Source of the DNA: Deroplatys truncata
Taxonomy: Eukaryota; Arthropoda; Insecta; Mantodea; Mantidae
DNA length: 64,000 nucleotides
Direction: 5' to 3'
Assembly (NCBI GenBank): GCA_030765065.1
Contig: CM060978.1
Location: 112,015,692-112,079,691 of the forward strand
Within the stretch, counting starts at the first letter, position 1. Each line of letters begins with the position of its first letter. This document shows, piece after piece, positions 35,391-46,464 of this stretch. A program made the translations under genes and the position numbers. The notes under the pieces are model-generated. The model had not been told where the DNA came from, ran no database searches, and worked only from the letters and a program-made list of their open reading frames with translations.

Positions 35391-35396
35391 AGGTGG

Positions 35397-36240
35397 ATGG
35401 TTTATTCTAAATCTGCATATAAAGTATCTTGCTTTTGCTGCTGTTTATTCAGTGGAAGTTCCCATTTTAATTTAGGAAAAGAAGGACAAGGATTTGAGAC
35501 TGGAGACACTTATCAGTGCGTCTCAAAACTACAAAACTTTCTAAGAGTTGGGAGAGTAGAGTTTCTAGCCTCGCTGCAGCTCATTATCACTACTCTTCAG
35601 TTTGTGATGCCCTTCTGGATCTTCAGGAAGAAACGAATGACACATTGCAGCGTTAAAGCTTTGTCCCTTATTCAGAACATGGATAAACATGAGTTTATAA
35701 TAACAATGATGGCTTGGTATAATACATATATTGTTTCAAGTAACCATTGTAAGCAAGGCTATGTAGTCTGAAACTATGGATTTTCCAAAGCTTCACAATT
35801 GCTGAAGAACTGCTCGAAATTTGTAAAAGAGTACTGGGGTTATTCATCTGATCTGATAACAACTAGAGAAATTGCTTCTTAGGCTAGGATAGATCCTATT
35901 TTTAAGTAGTCTGATCCAGAAGAAAGAAGAGATTCTTTGAATATGGGGCCGTAGATGAGATACCAACATCCTGAAGAATTGTTTAAAATGAACATATTTT
36001 ATCCTATGATTAACACAATAATTGAGAATGCGTTGGTCACACAGTTTGCACAACTATCCATATTTAATGACACATGGTCCTTTTTATACAAAATCAAAAA
36101 AATTCTTGGAAAGTCCAAATTGGAAAAAGGTTATGCAGGTTTAGAAATAAGTTTAACCAATGGGGAAAATATGGTTGTGAATAGGTTGAGGTACTTTTAC
36201 ACCTGAATACATTGTTGAAAGAGTTTGAATCAGCAGAACC
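35397..36240 (+). pseudogene. hAT transposase fragment (TTF finger and middle region)
   Basis: The frame 35397-35771 starts VYSKSAYKVSCFCCCLF, the TTF zinc-finger signature, and continues to SVKALSLIQNMDKHEFIITMMAW. After shifts the text resumes with FSKASQLLKNCSKFVKEY (35780) and the frame 35955-36206, HPEELFKMNIFYPMINTIIE...FLYKIKKI, matching the middle part of ZMYM1-like hAT transposases. The catalytic and dimerisation parts are missing on the right. It is a different lineage from 24630-27255, because the texts differ throughout. Confidence 0.7.
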
Positions 36241-36368
36241 AATAAAAGTTCAACTTATTAAACAAAATGATTGACAGGATATATTCCTGAGTAAATTGTA
36301 TTCTATAGCTATAATTGACAGTGTCAGATGCTCTGTAAGAGTCTATTGACTGCAATAAAGTTGTTGTT

Positions 36369-36533
<165 letters not shown>

Positions 36534-36539
36534 TGTGGA

Positions 36540-36984
36540 CAGCACTTCGAATTTTACTAATGATACCTGTAACTGTTCGCTGATGAAGAACTGAAGTTTC
36601 TGTAAATTAAAACTCAGTAAAACTTATTCATGTTTAACCATGTGTCAGGATAGACTGCATTAGATCCAGCAATTTTATGTATAGAAAATAGTATTACCCA
36701 GGACTTGAATTATTTGAATTAATAAACAATTTTCAAGCTCAACAGTGAGGTAGGTGGCAATGTAGGCATTTTAGTTCCTTCTTTGTTTCTTAATTTATTT
36801 CAATTTTAAATTAATTAAGATGCAAATTTAACGTATGCATGATGTGAGCATTGCCTGCGACATAGTAGTTCAAATAAGCCTTTTCAAACACATATTGTTT
36901 CTTTTTACTGTTATTGTTTCTCATCCATACTGCTATTGTACTAATCTTTTGGAGGTTCAAATTATTAATAATGTAAAAAGATCT
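36540..36984. other. Unassigned sequence
   Basis: No supported feature. Confidence 0.35.
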
Positions 36985-38020
36985 GATGTGTTACATTCAC
37001 ATGACTTTCTGTATCCTCTATCCGCTTATTGGTGGGTATACGATTCTCACTAAAGCTTATTTTTCTATCTACTTCATTTTAATCCAAGTAAGCCTTTGCA
37101 GAAACAGCTACATTACACATTTCGTTATAGATACAAAAAGAACAGCAATAGTCAAATGTTTAAGAACTGGACACTATATGCTGCGTTAAAATCCCTACTG
37201 TTTCCATGCAATTGTGAAAAACAATTGAATGTTTAAAGGACTAAGAAAATGACCGAGTAATGCACAATTCATTCCATTAATAATGGATATCTCAGAAATG
37301 GCTTATGCCACAAAAAAAGTTATTTGAAATAAGTTGTGTTTTATTTTAAAATAGAGAATTGAGGGTTGTTACACTACATCACTATGATATATCAATATCG
37401 GTGTTTATTCTTTGCTTCTTATAGACTTGTAAGTCCAAGTGTAACATCCCTCAACTCTCTATTTTAAATTATGATACATCACTGTTACTAGCTTCTAAAT
37501 CTTTAAAATTAGTCAATAAATTGTGTGTTTTAAAGAGATCAACATTCCTTGTGTAATATGTTCATCTATCGCTTAACATTTACCGGTTGTACAAGATTAT
37601 ACAAAATTCCTTCCAGAAGTAGAGGAACTTTAAAGGCTATTCCCAGAAAATCCAAGATATACATTTTATTTGTCATGCAAATATTTTTAATATATGGTAT
37701 TTTAATCAAAATCGTTAAAGCAATTTTTTTTCAAAAAGCAAAATTTTCGAAAAATGTTCCATGTTAAGTGCAGTTGGTAATGGAGATTTTCTTGAAAATC
37801 TTTGTGTCGCATCATTGAAAGATACTGAACTTAAATACCAAGTTTGGTATTTATCCAACTTATCGTTTTTTAGTTATGTTGCACACGCACGCACACAATT
37901 TTTCCAAAAATGCTTTATTTGGATTTAGGGGGCCTCAAAACAAGTATTTCCAGTAATATATGGCTAACGAATTTTTGGGCAGAATGCAATACCTTCTCTA
38001 CCTACTATGTATGTGGTAGA
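36985..38020 (-). repeat. Interspersed repeat family R1, longest copy (interrupted)
   Basis: Reverse complement of the 16130-17010 copy, from ATGTGTTACATTCACATGACTT (36986) to TACCTTCTCTACCTACTATG (37989-38008). It contains the palindromic insert at 37341-37497. The short frames are not coding. A GT/CA-type word (CACACGCACGCACAC, 37882) corresponds to the GT stretch of the other copy. Confidence 0.7.
37341..37497 (-). mobile_element. Palindromic element, diverged copy 2
   Basis: The arms ATTTTAAAATAGAGAATTGAGGG (37343) and the complement at 37448-37470 form a palindrome. The arm tip GTTACACT and the tail ATACATCACTGTTACTAGCTTCT (37475-37496) match the 14-kb copy. The hammerhead cores are absent. 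No clear 12-bp duplication was seen, so it is old. Confidence 0.6.
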
Positions 38021-38073
38021 GAAAGTGAAAATGTGTGTTATCTTTAGTCTGTATGTGCAATTCAGTCTCTACA

Positions 38074-38091
38074 GGCGGGGGGGGGGGGGGG
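38074..38091. repeat. Poly-G run
   Basis: About 15-18 G in a row with one interruption. It may be a sequencing-sensitive homopolymer. Confidence 0.8.
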
Positions 38092-38112
38092 CGTTGCTAG
38101 GGCCGTCCCTAT

Positions 38113-38215
38113 GTTGCAGTACTGTTGACGAAACATGGATTCATCACCACATGCTAGAGATGAAGCAGCAGCCCAAGATGGGTGCAAGAGGGTGAAGCAC
38201 CCCAAAGAAAGCCAA
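38113..38215 (+). pseudogene. Mariner transposase fragment (first catalytic motif)
   Basis: Reads TVDETWIHHHMLEMKQQPKMG and, after a stop, STPKKAKCIPS. This corresponds to the region around the first Asp of classical mariner (DD34D) enzymes, in which D-E-T-W is followed by a Lys-rich segment. About 35 residues only. Confidence 0.7.
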
Positions 38216-38219
38216 GTGC

Positions 38220-39301
38220 ATTCCTTCAAGGAATTGTGCAATCAAAGGAATTAATTATGATTAAAACCAACATTAAAAACCTACAGTTCAAGTCATAACA
38301 CCACCAGTTGTTTCTGAAAGCAGAGCTCCTGCTATGACCATTGAAGTTAAGTGGCACATATGACTCTCTCCAAACTTATATTTCTTTATCCAAGTGACGT
38401 GAAATGAATGTTTAGAAGTAGAAGCTAATCATGGAATAAATATAATGTGATATAACAAGCTTGCTGCAATTGGATGTAAATTGGTGTGTATGAGCTGGCT
38501 CAATTTGAAGGCCTAACATTATGGCCAATATGTAATTTGTCTGGCTAACATGCATTAAGCCAATTTCAACAGTCTTTTATGCACAAAGATTAGCACTAGA
38601 AGGGGAGAGGAGTGTTTAAAGTTTTAGTACTACCTGAAATTGCCATGCTACTATACTGCAAATTTACTTAGCTGATAATTTCATAATTATTGTCATTTTC
38701 ATCTATTATACTCATTGCCATCAGGCATTTTACATGTTCTTATCTTGCTCAGATTTTAAGGCCTGCATAAGGATTTGAACCTGCTTCTCCCTAATCCCTT
38801 ACATGTGGTTCACTTTTAAGTAACTATATTTGCTTTTTTTACCTATTATGTATTAAACCAAAGTTATAAGCATTTCTTTTGTGGATCACATTAAATTCTG
38901 TATGTGACATAAGAATATTTATGTGAAGCTTTTCCTTCAGCATTGCAATATCAAAGAAATTTAACAAACCCTGATAGAAGATTCATTACAAACAAAATAT
39001 TTTCTTCTCTGCATACAAATTTGGAAACCTAGGTTAGTGAAGATAGTACTTATTGGTAATCTTAACATGTAGAAATAATTCATACTCTGACATGAAAATT
39101 TGGTCTCTTTCTATATTTAAATATATAACATAAATACATTTAATTTTTATAAGTGAGCATTTCTGTATACATGGAAAACTCATGGAGCTTTTTATAGTAT
39201 ACTTACTGATATTCTAAAACCTGTTATTGTACCTTATGCACTATATACACTGCATGATCATGTATGACACATACTAGTTTATTTGATCACTCTTTAGTTA
39301 T
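38220..39301. other. Unassigned; includes the 3' flank of the four-exon host gene
   Basis: On the minus strand the part directly below 39302 must contain the 3' UTR. The plus-strand TTTATT at 39276-39281 is an AATAAA on the minus strand, about 20 bp past the stop, too close to be certain. Nothing else was supported. Confidence 0.4.
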
Positions 39302-39501
39302 TTAGCAAGTACTGCGTGCTATTTTAATTATTTCAGGTTGTCCTGGTTGTGATTCTATGCTGATAAGAACTGCTGAACTGTTGAGAGCCATTTGATGAAA
39401 TCTGGAATTCCTTTCCTTATCAACCTCTGTACTAACTTTATCTTCTTCAGATTGGACTGTTACAATGTCTCTGTCTAAGAGGAGGATTACTTGACCACCT
39501 G
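39302..39501 (-). CDS. Last coding exon of a host gene (four-exon chain, exon 4)
   Basis: On the minus strand the acceptor TGTTTAG (39502-39508) precedes a frame that begins with two bases completing the codon left open by the previous exon (phase 1 intron) and runs to TAA at 39304-39302. The text is GGQVILLLDRDIVTVQSEEDK...FHQMALNSSAVLISIESQ...IARSTC. The piece VILLLDRDIV...SSAV is what I would expect for the end of an NTR-like beta-barrel, following the C-x-C of exon 3, but this is a structural guess. An unusually long pyrimidine-rich stretch (minus strand of 39541-39735) lies upstream of the acceptor. Confidence 0.7.
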
Positions 39502-39540
39502 CTAAACATTGAACAGTCACAAAATATTAAACTTACTATG

Positions 39541-39735
39541 TCAAGAGAGAGAGTGAAGAAGAGGAAGCAAAGAAGAAAGAAATAAAGAAAGAAAGGAAGA
39601 AGGAAAGAAAAAGAGAGAAAGAAAGAAGGAAGAAAAGAAATAAAGTAATAAAGAGTGGGAGAGAAAAAGAAGGAAGGGAGGAAGGTAGGGAATATGGGGA
39701 GAGAGAAAGAGTAGGCTTAGGGAGAAGAGGGGACT
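39541..39735. repeat. Homopurine/homopyrimidine tract of about 190 bp
   Basis: On the plus strand almost only A and G (GAGA, GAAA, GGAAGG words). On the coding (minus) strand of the host gene it is a giant pyrimidine tract ending about 40 nt before the 3' splice site of the last exon. Mirror-like segments could form triplex DNA. Confidence 0.9.
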
Positions 39736-39739
39736 GAAT

Positions 39740-41428
39740 GAATGTATTATTTTTGTCTCTTGAGCCAAAGTCATCATTCTCAAGTAAAATGAAGCATAAA
39801 TAAGTGACATAAGGCAGAAGAAAATTATGCTCAGTGTAGCTCATACAACTTACTTGAAAAACTTATATCACATGAGGTGCACAGCATAGGATAATGTTCA
39901 AATATGTTCATTAATCTAAATATTTTCTGTTCTTCTACTAGTTATCTCATTGGTTAGCTGCATATAATAATAAATGAGCATAAAAGAAACTTCAGAATCA
40001 TATGAAAAAAAAATTAAAAATCTAGATTGCACAAGCTTATTCAGTATTTTGAGAGTGTCCTTTGATGTTAATTGTGTGTAGGCATAATATTAGCATAGAA
40101 AACAAATAATGGAATTGTTCCAAAAAAAAATAAGCATAGGTACTTCTATTTCTACAGTCTCAAAATTATATTCCTCCAACTAATATCATGATTCAAGTGT
40201 TTATAATCATTTCCAAAAGTAATGCCTACTCTGATCACAGAGAGTATGTAGTATTAATTGCAACAGTTGCAAGTAGATACATATTTGAGACAATTACCCT
40301 GCTCTTCCAAATTCCAATGGAAACATTCACTAGAAAGATTCTGGCCAATAAGATTTAATTCTAGTGAGTTCTAGCAATACACATGCAAAAGGCAATTACT
40401 GAGAATCTGGAAACTGAGTCACTGCGACAATGATAATAATGAATGTGATTGAATTCCTTTAATGTGACTTCAAGTATTTAAATGCAGCACAGCAAACGTA
40501 TCATTGTTGACAGTAAGTTACAAACTTGTGCATGATTCTCTGAATGTAGGTTGGGAAGGAGATGGGAAAGTAGGGGAGCAATACGTGTTATGGATTGAAG
40601 AATTGTGACTTGATACAAAAGAAACTGTCAGTTAAATAACAATGGACCAAGAAAATCTTACTGTTGTATGTAAACAATAAAATACTCTTGGACATACTTT
40701 TCTGTTATTTAGAATGGCTTCTAGGAACCTAATATGTTTTTGGGACTGGAACAGTAGAAATGTACTAAAAAATAACAATTTTTCCACCTATACTGAGAAT
40801 GAAAAGCTAAATTAGATTTGAAAAATTTATTTCTGCATATAAATTAACTGTAGTAAATTGACTAGAAGTCCAGATATTAGATGCTTTCAAATTTTAGTAA
40901 TTTTTGAGATTTTGATACTTATAGCGTTGCCTTGAGGGTTTGTAGACAGATATGAATTGGATAAGGGAAGCTTAGTATGAATTCCTGACTTAAACATGCA
41001 CAGCTCAATGATACAGTATTGGCACAAAAAGCCAAATGTATTTGGTTTGGGTCTCAGCTAGGGGCAATGAATTTTTCAAAAGCGATTCAACTGTTTTAAT
41101 AATTTTATATGTATTGTTGAGAAGATTGGTTTTCCACTGCAAGGGATCAAGTAATTATTATTGCTGATATTACTGAGCAGAAATAGTATCTTTGACTCCG
41201 TTAGGAAATTAAATGTGAATGTGTAAAAGCACTAAAGGGATACTAACAGTTGTATTTGCTCTAAATGTTAATGCTTTTGGTCAGGCTGTGAAAACAACAC
41301 TTTCCTATTAGATCTTCAAATAGTTCCAAGATGAGTGGAAATGACTACTATCTTGAAGTAACTGGTCAATACTAGCAAGTACCTGAGACTAGCAGATATT
41401 GTAATACCTAACATCAAGGTATACTTAC
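39740..41428 (-). other. Intron of the host gene, no repeat recognised
   Basis: Between exons 3 and 4. AT-rich and unannotated apart from the homopurine tract. The donor GTAAGT at 41428-41423 starts it. Confidence 0.5.
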
Positions 41429-41641
41429 TTTTCTCTAAAGAGAGACATCTGCAGTCTCTGTGTAACAAGAACTGTACTAATTTGCGCATTCTACGAGGAG
41501 ATCTGCTTCCTGACAAGTCCATCAAAAGTCTTGCTGTTTTTGCCTTTCTCATAATCAGTTTGAACACCTTAGCAGAATTGCAGTACATCTGAGAGAAGTT
41601 GCTGGGTGCACTAGGTTCACAGGATGGACATGAAACTGTTT
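41429..41641 (-). CDS. Host gene exon 3 (possible NTR-like Cys-rich domain)
   Basis: Acceptor TTTTTGTTTAG (41642-41652) and donor GTAAGT (41428-41423) on the minus strand. 213 bp, phase 1 at both ends, no stop. It reads TVSCPSCEPSAPSNFSQMYCNSAKVFKLIMRKAK...RKLVQFLLHRDCRCLSLEK. The spacing CPxC ... NF...YCxS..V ... CRC resembles the first half of a netrin-like (NTR/TIMP) module, as in procollagen enhancer proteins and secreted frizzled-related proteins, which would make the product secreted. The assignment is tentative. All joints to exons 2 and 4 keep the frame. Confidence 0.7.
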
Positions 41642-42509
41642 CTAAACAAAAACATGCACTTCTGTAATTTGGATAATTTGCAAACTCAGAGAATGTTCAA
41701 AATATTTTGAGAAATTAAAATATACATTATTAGTTTCTAAACTGCTTTATATTTTTAAAATAATTTAAGCTACGTACATATATTTTGAAATCAGCAATCA
41801 TTGCTTTCAAGTTTGAATTTTCTTTTATTGCATTCTCTTATTTTCAATTGCCAAATGGTTCAAAGCAGCCTTGTTTAATATTTCAAAAATAAAATAATTT
41901 TCATTATTCTTTTGTCTTACATTCACTTTGGTGAAGTGTTGGTCAAGTGTTGTTTATTAGTTTTTCAGTAGTATAATAAACTTGGTTTGCAACTTAACAT
42001 TATGGGTTTATATTTACACTGCATTCAACTTAATAAGTAATTTTAACATCAATAATTGCCAACCCTCTTCTTCAAAACTGAACACTTTATTTAGACATCC
42101 ATGCGAATCACATCAAACGCTTGGCTCGGAAATATCACTTGTGACAGTCATCAGAAGTTCACCACCATGAAAAGTTGTGACTGGTTGTTTTTTTTTAAAC
42201 CAGCTTTGCCCACATTCACTTGGAAGTTGTGGGCTTAATCAATTTTTTTTATAAACCATCATGGGAATGAACTTTTCAAGTGTAGGTATTTATATAACTT
42301 CAATTCTGTAACTGTAAGAATTGTTTTAGTAAGTATTTTTCAGTTAACTTTTACTGCTGTTTTGTTGTAAAATATGATTATTAGGTTTGTAATGTATAAA
42401 ACTATGACATAGTTTGTTGTTTAATAGGCTTTTTCTTAACAACTTCCTGTTATACAACCCAGTTATCTAACATTCTGCCAGCTCGTTTATGTTGGATAAG
42501 CAAAACTCT

Positions 42510-42612
42510 ACTGTGCGTGTGTACGTGCGTGCGTGGGTGGGGAGTGGGGGGTGTGGGTTGTGGGTGTGCGTGTATGTGCGTGTGTGTGCGTGTGTGTGTG
42601 TGTGTGTGTGTA
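42510..42612. repeat. GT-rich microsatellite
   Basis: Alternating GT with CGTGTG and GGGTGG interruptions, ending in a pure (GT)n. On the minus strand it gives a false His-Thr frame. It lies in the host-gene intron between exons 2 and 3. Confidence 0.95.
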
Positions 42613-42737
42613 CACTGGGGGTTTTCGTTCCGTAATTCCTGCATTACTTACTCATGAGTGGTAGTAACATACACTGTAATAAGTACTAAACTTGTTATAA
42701 GTGGCGTATTATATAGTGCATATAGCCAGTATGTGGC

Positions 42738-42868
42738 CTTACCTAGTATAGTATAGTATTTATTGTGCTAAGAGTTTTACAAATTTGATTGTCTACTGCA
42801 TTTTGACCCTGGTCACTTATTCAGTAGACAATCACTACAGTTTATTTACATTTTACAATCTCTTGTCA
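42738..42868 (-). repeat. 5'-truncated LINE 3' end (same family as 58740-59055)
   Basis: Reverse complement of the tail of the LINE at 57.7-59.06 kb: TTTATTGTGCTAAGAGTTTTAC at 42760, then GATTGTCTACTGCATTTTGAC. The tail beyond is (ATACT)n-like (42747-42758 side), fitting LINE 3' ends with short tandem tails. Confidence 0.8.
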
Positions 42869-43084
42869 AGGTCCGAAGCTACAGGGTAACTCCAGAAGTG
42901 CGCACTGGCACGCATTCCTGAAATTGTGGGCCTTACCTTAAAATGGCCGCACTGTATATATATATGATACACATCCATAAAGTAAGTTTCCCACTCATCC
43001 CACAGCTAGCAAACCATATATTGTACAAAGTGACTGTGTATACCTAATAGAGTGACATGACATTTTCAAGTTCTCACAGTAGCA

Positions 43085-43325
43085 TCATTGCAGCACTTGA
43101 AAATGGAGGCTCTTATTTCAGTTCCTGCCGAGTGTGAAGTGCAGTCTGTGTTAAAGATTTTGAATGCACAGAGCTTAGTGCCCATTGAAATTCATTATCC
43201 CCTGTGCCAGGTCTATGGGCCTAATATCATGAGCAAGCACATGGTGCATCGCTGGTGCAGACAATTTTCAGCAGATTGACAAAAGGTGCACGATGAGGAG
43301 CGCAGTGGGAGAACACACACATACA
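43085..43325 (+). pseudogene. Mariner transposase N-terminal fragment (HTH)
   Basis: The frame 43088-43279 reads LISVPAECEVQSVLKILNAQSLVPIEIHYPLCQVYGPNIMSKHMVHRWCRQFSA; after a stop VHDEERSGR follows. This is the paired helix-turn-helix head (AEIH..L..VYG...MS...V..WCR.F...R..V.DEERSGRP) of mariner/SETMAR-like transposases. The catalytic part is absent: the sequence becomes CA-repeat and plain intron. Confidence 0.8.
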
Positions 43326-43697
43326 CACACTCCTCTTTGTCTTTTATCTAGGAAAATAAAATAGATTACTAACATTAAAAGAAAGGAACAATTGAACCAA
43401 AGCAGAAGCCATTGATAAACTTCTAAAGTGGTAGAAGTGATCAACTTCAATCATCCCATTTCATCCAACTTCATTATCAATTCCATTTATGCTCACAAAC
43501 ACAGAAACTGCCATGCTTAACAGACTTTGTTTTTGTGTTTTCCTTTCTTTCTTCCTTTCTTTTGTGTTAATTAAAATAATGTTTATGAACTAATAATGAT
43601 AATGTATTCATGAGAAGCGCACACTGATTAATTCCATTTTCTTCAGTAAGACTTTAGTAACGGGCAAACTACATGGTAGCTGATAAGCTTCTGTTAC

Positions 43698-43868
43698 CTG
43701 TAAAATCTCTGTCAGCTTGAGGCTGAGCATAAGATGGAACTGGTCCTTCTTCTCCTGACGGTACTTCCAACTCATGATCTACATTCACAAATAGAGGATT
43801 GAGTCCTTCAAGTGAAGCATTTTCAGTTGTGCTGCTTGTATCAGCTTGCATTAATGTAAAGTTGGATG
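43698..43868 (-). CDS. Host gene exon 2
   Basis: Acceptor TTTTTATTCTTAG (43869-43881) and donor GTAACA (43697-43692) on the minus strand. 171 bp, phase 1 at both ends, no stop. It reads SNFTLMQADTSSTTENASLEGLNPLFVNVDHELEVPSGEEGPVPSYAQPQADRDFT: acidic, Ser/Thr/Pro-rich, low-complexity, with NFT and NAS as possible N-glycosylation sites, so likely an extracellular linker. The frame joins exon 1 and exon 3 exactly. Confidence 0.75.
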
Positions 43869-43869
43869 C

Positions 43870-44560
43870 TAAGAATAAAAAGAAGATACATTCAAAATTG
43901 TTTTGAAGCACTGTGATTGTTTATGAACTGTCATGGTAACTAACAATGATAATGGATATGTGGGTACAACCATATGCCCTACAAAAAGTTTTACTAGTTG
44001 CTAATGCACCTATATGTTGAATATATAAAAATACTCAGCTTGAAAGATCGCATCTCTGATGTTGGCCGATAAATCTAAGCGAACCACTGATTTAAAAATT
44101 TTATGGCTCAATTCAATAGTTGATAACTCAATAATTTTATTTTTTTAGTCTTTGTTATAGAAGCATTCACTTTTTAGATCAAAGCACTAGTCATCAACAG
44201 CCAACATCAGAGCACATAATGTGGTACCTACAGCATTTAAAGAAGCTTACACATTTCTCAGCTCAAAACTATTACATTTGGGATGACATACTACACATGC
44301 AAAGCATTTTTAATAGCTGTTGGAGTAAAACTATAATCTTGAATAACATTTCTAAAATAGTACTTTACTTCACAACAGTAAACTCAGACCAAAAACAAAT
44401 CCACTACATCAAAGTAAAATATATAAGACAATGTTTTTATCACATACATCACCAAATGAAACCAAATTCATTATTAAAAAGCTTAGGAATAAATGATCCT
44501 CAGTTATGATGAAATCTCAGACATATGCTGAGGGAATATTACACTCATCTCTTACAGCCA
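43870..44560 (-). other. Host-gene intron, unassigned part
   Basis: No gene. CTCTGATGTTGGC at 44054 and its complement near 44203 form a weak inverted pair about 165 bp apart. A 96-codon plus-strand frame (44219-44509) is Tyr/Ile/Lys-rich and was not recognised. Confidence 0.4.
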
Positions 44561-44564
44561 CTGT

Positions 44565-45980
44565 GTCACATTACCAATCTCTCATTTAGCACTTACCAAT
44601 TTCCAGATGAACTGAAATTAGCAAAGTCAACTATAAAAAAAGCCTCCAGGGAAGATATTAAGAACTACAGACCGATATCACTGATCTGAGATTTTTAAAA
44701 AATAATAGAGAAAGCAATGCATGAAAAGTTATATAACTTCTTTAAAAAATTACTTAATATCTGATAAACAACATGGGTTTCAGCAGGGTTAGTCAACTAT
44801 AACAGGAATAATTGACTTTTTAAAGGAGGTGTATGAGGCAGTAGATAATAAAGAAATAGGCATTGGGTTATTTATAGACTTATCCAAGGCATTTGATTTA
44901 GTTGACCACCAAACCCTGCTGTAAAAATTATAAATAATAGGAATAAGGAGTATTGCATTAAAGTGGTTTGAATCTTATCTAAGTAATTGAAGACAAATAG
45001 TGAAAATTCCTTATAGAGATCACACTACAGTGATAATATGCACTAAGTTTTCCAAAGAAGAGGCAGTCAGATTTGGTGTGATCCAAGGCTCAATTCTGCG
45101 ACCAATCCTGTTCTCAGTATACATTCAAGATGTAGTTGACTCTGTACTCAATGCCAATATAATCCCATATGCTGATGACACAGGTTTATTTCTCAAAGGT
45201 CAACTACCTACAAAAAAAACCTTACATATTCAGTCAGCAAGTTTTTGGAATGGTTTGGAAATAATTAACTGGTAATTAATGAAGATAAAGCAGTATCAGC
45301 ACTATTTCACCATGCAAACAATAAGGCATTGGACAACCAAATACTAAAACTTGGGTATAAACCAATTATGTGTTCAAAATCAACAAAATTTCTGGGAGTA
45401 TATGTAGATGTAAACTTGAAATGGCTCACACACATAAATTTTCTAGTACAAAAACCAAGGAAGTGCTACTTAGCAATAAAACTGTACTTTTTAAGTGAAA
45501 GGTGCTTGAAAACACTTTACTAGTCATAATTTCATTCCCTCTTTTCTTATATGGCATCATTTTCTGGGGTAATTCACCACACAGCAAAGAAATATTTAAA
45601 ATTCAGAAAAGAATGGCAAGACTTATGGGAAAAAAATCAAGTAGCTGTAGGCCAATATTTAAAAAAATAAGGATCTTGCCCCTACCATCATTGTACATAT
45701 ATGGGGTATTACTCCACGTTAAGACAAAGATGCATTGCATTTCAAACCAATTCACTTGTAGACTCCACTATACCCGGAATAAGGACAAACTGTCAATTAT
45801 GTTTCTGAGCACCAGTTTATATGAGGAAAGCTTCAGGTACAAAACAATAATGCTGTACAACAAACTGCCAGAATCAATGAAACAGGTTACACCTTTGAAG
45901 TCTTTTAAGCGAAAATTAAATAAATTCATACATGGGCACTGTTTCTATACCTTACAGGAATACCTTGGAAGCTGATAACT
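44565..45980 (+). pseudogene. LINE reverse transcriptase and C-terminal tail, CR1/Jockey-like
   Basis: Motifs in order: RPISLI (about 44671), a shifted GIIDFLKEVYEAVDN..IGIGLFIDLSKAFDLVDH (44807-44910), FGVIQGSILRPILFSVYIQDVVDS (45075-45145), YADDTGLFL (45169-45195, the catalytic YADD box), FLGVYVDVNLKWLTHI (45388-45435), and the C-terminal frame 45502-45975 ending FKRKLNKFIHGHCFYTLQEYL. The ending with a short hydrophobic FY..QEY motif and no RNase H is typical of CR1-like LINEs. About four frame breaks; 5' truncated. It is an insertion in the host-gene intron, antisense to the gene. Confidence 0.8.
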
Positions 45981-46081
45981 GTTAACTTTCACTTATTATT
46001 AAACATATTTATAACTCCTTGTATGATAGTTTGAAATTTATATTATGCATACGCAGAATGCAATTAAAATTGATATTGCGT

Positions 46082-46142
46082 ATATAGTGTGTATGTGTGT
46101 GCGCACATGTGTACATGTGTGTGTGTGTGTGCGCACGTGCAT
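46082..46142. repeat. GT-rich microsatellite with GCGCAC blocks
   Basis: Alternating purine-pyrimidine, including TGTGCGCACATGTGTACATG; it could adopt Z-form. Confidence 0.9.
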
Positions 46143-46464
46143 TTTTATAAACTTCACCTGAAGTTCAGTGCTGAATACAGCAGCAGTGAACTAAGCCACT
46201 GAATTATACTTTCAGAATAATCAGCTGCATGTAGAATAAATATTGATAAGGCAAATAAAATTTACAAAAATCCAGGATTGGTGAAGATTCAAACCAGAAA
46301 CCTTTGACCTTGACAAAATTACATTTTTGGGGAACTGTCCTAACTATAACACAACTATAACTATAACACAAGTTCATATGAGGCCAACAATACATGAAAG
46401 GAGACTGACAAGAATAAGAACAAAATTGCAATAGTTTAGAGCAGATAGAGTAGGATCAGTTTAG

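Noticed and set aside
39536..39844. Two overlapping minus-strand frames rich in Ser/Leu/Phe
   Set aside because: They lie on the homopurine tract; any pyrimidine-rich strand gives Ser/Leu/Phe/Pro frames without stops. No splice or homology support.
42450..42644. His-Thr repeat frame on the minus strand
   Set aside because: Artefact of the GT microsatellite.
44054..44215. Inverted pair CTCTGATGTTGGC around 165 bp
   Set aside because: Only about 13 bp match and the rest is not self-complementary; no duplication seen.
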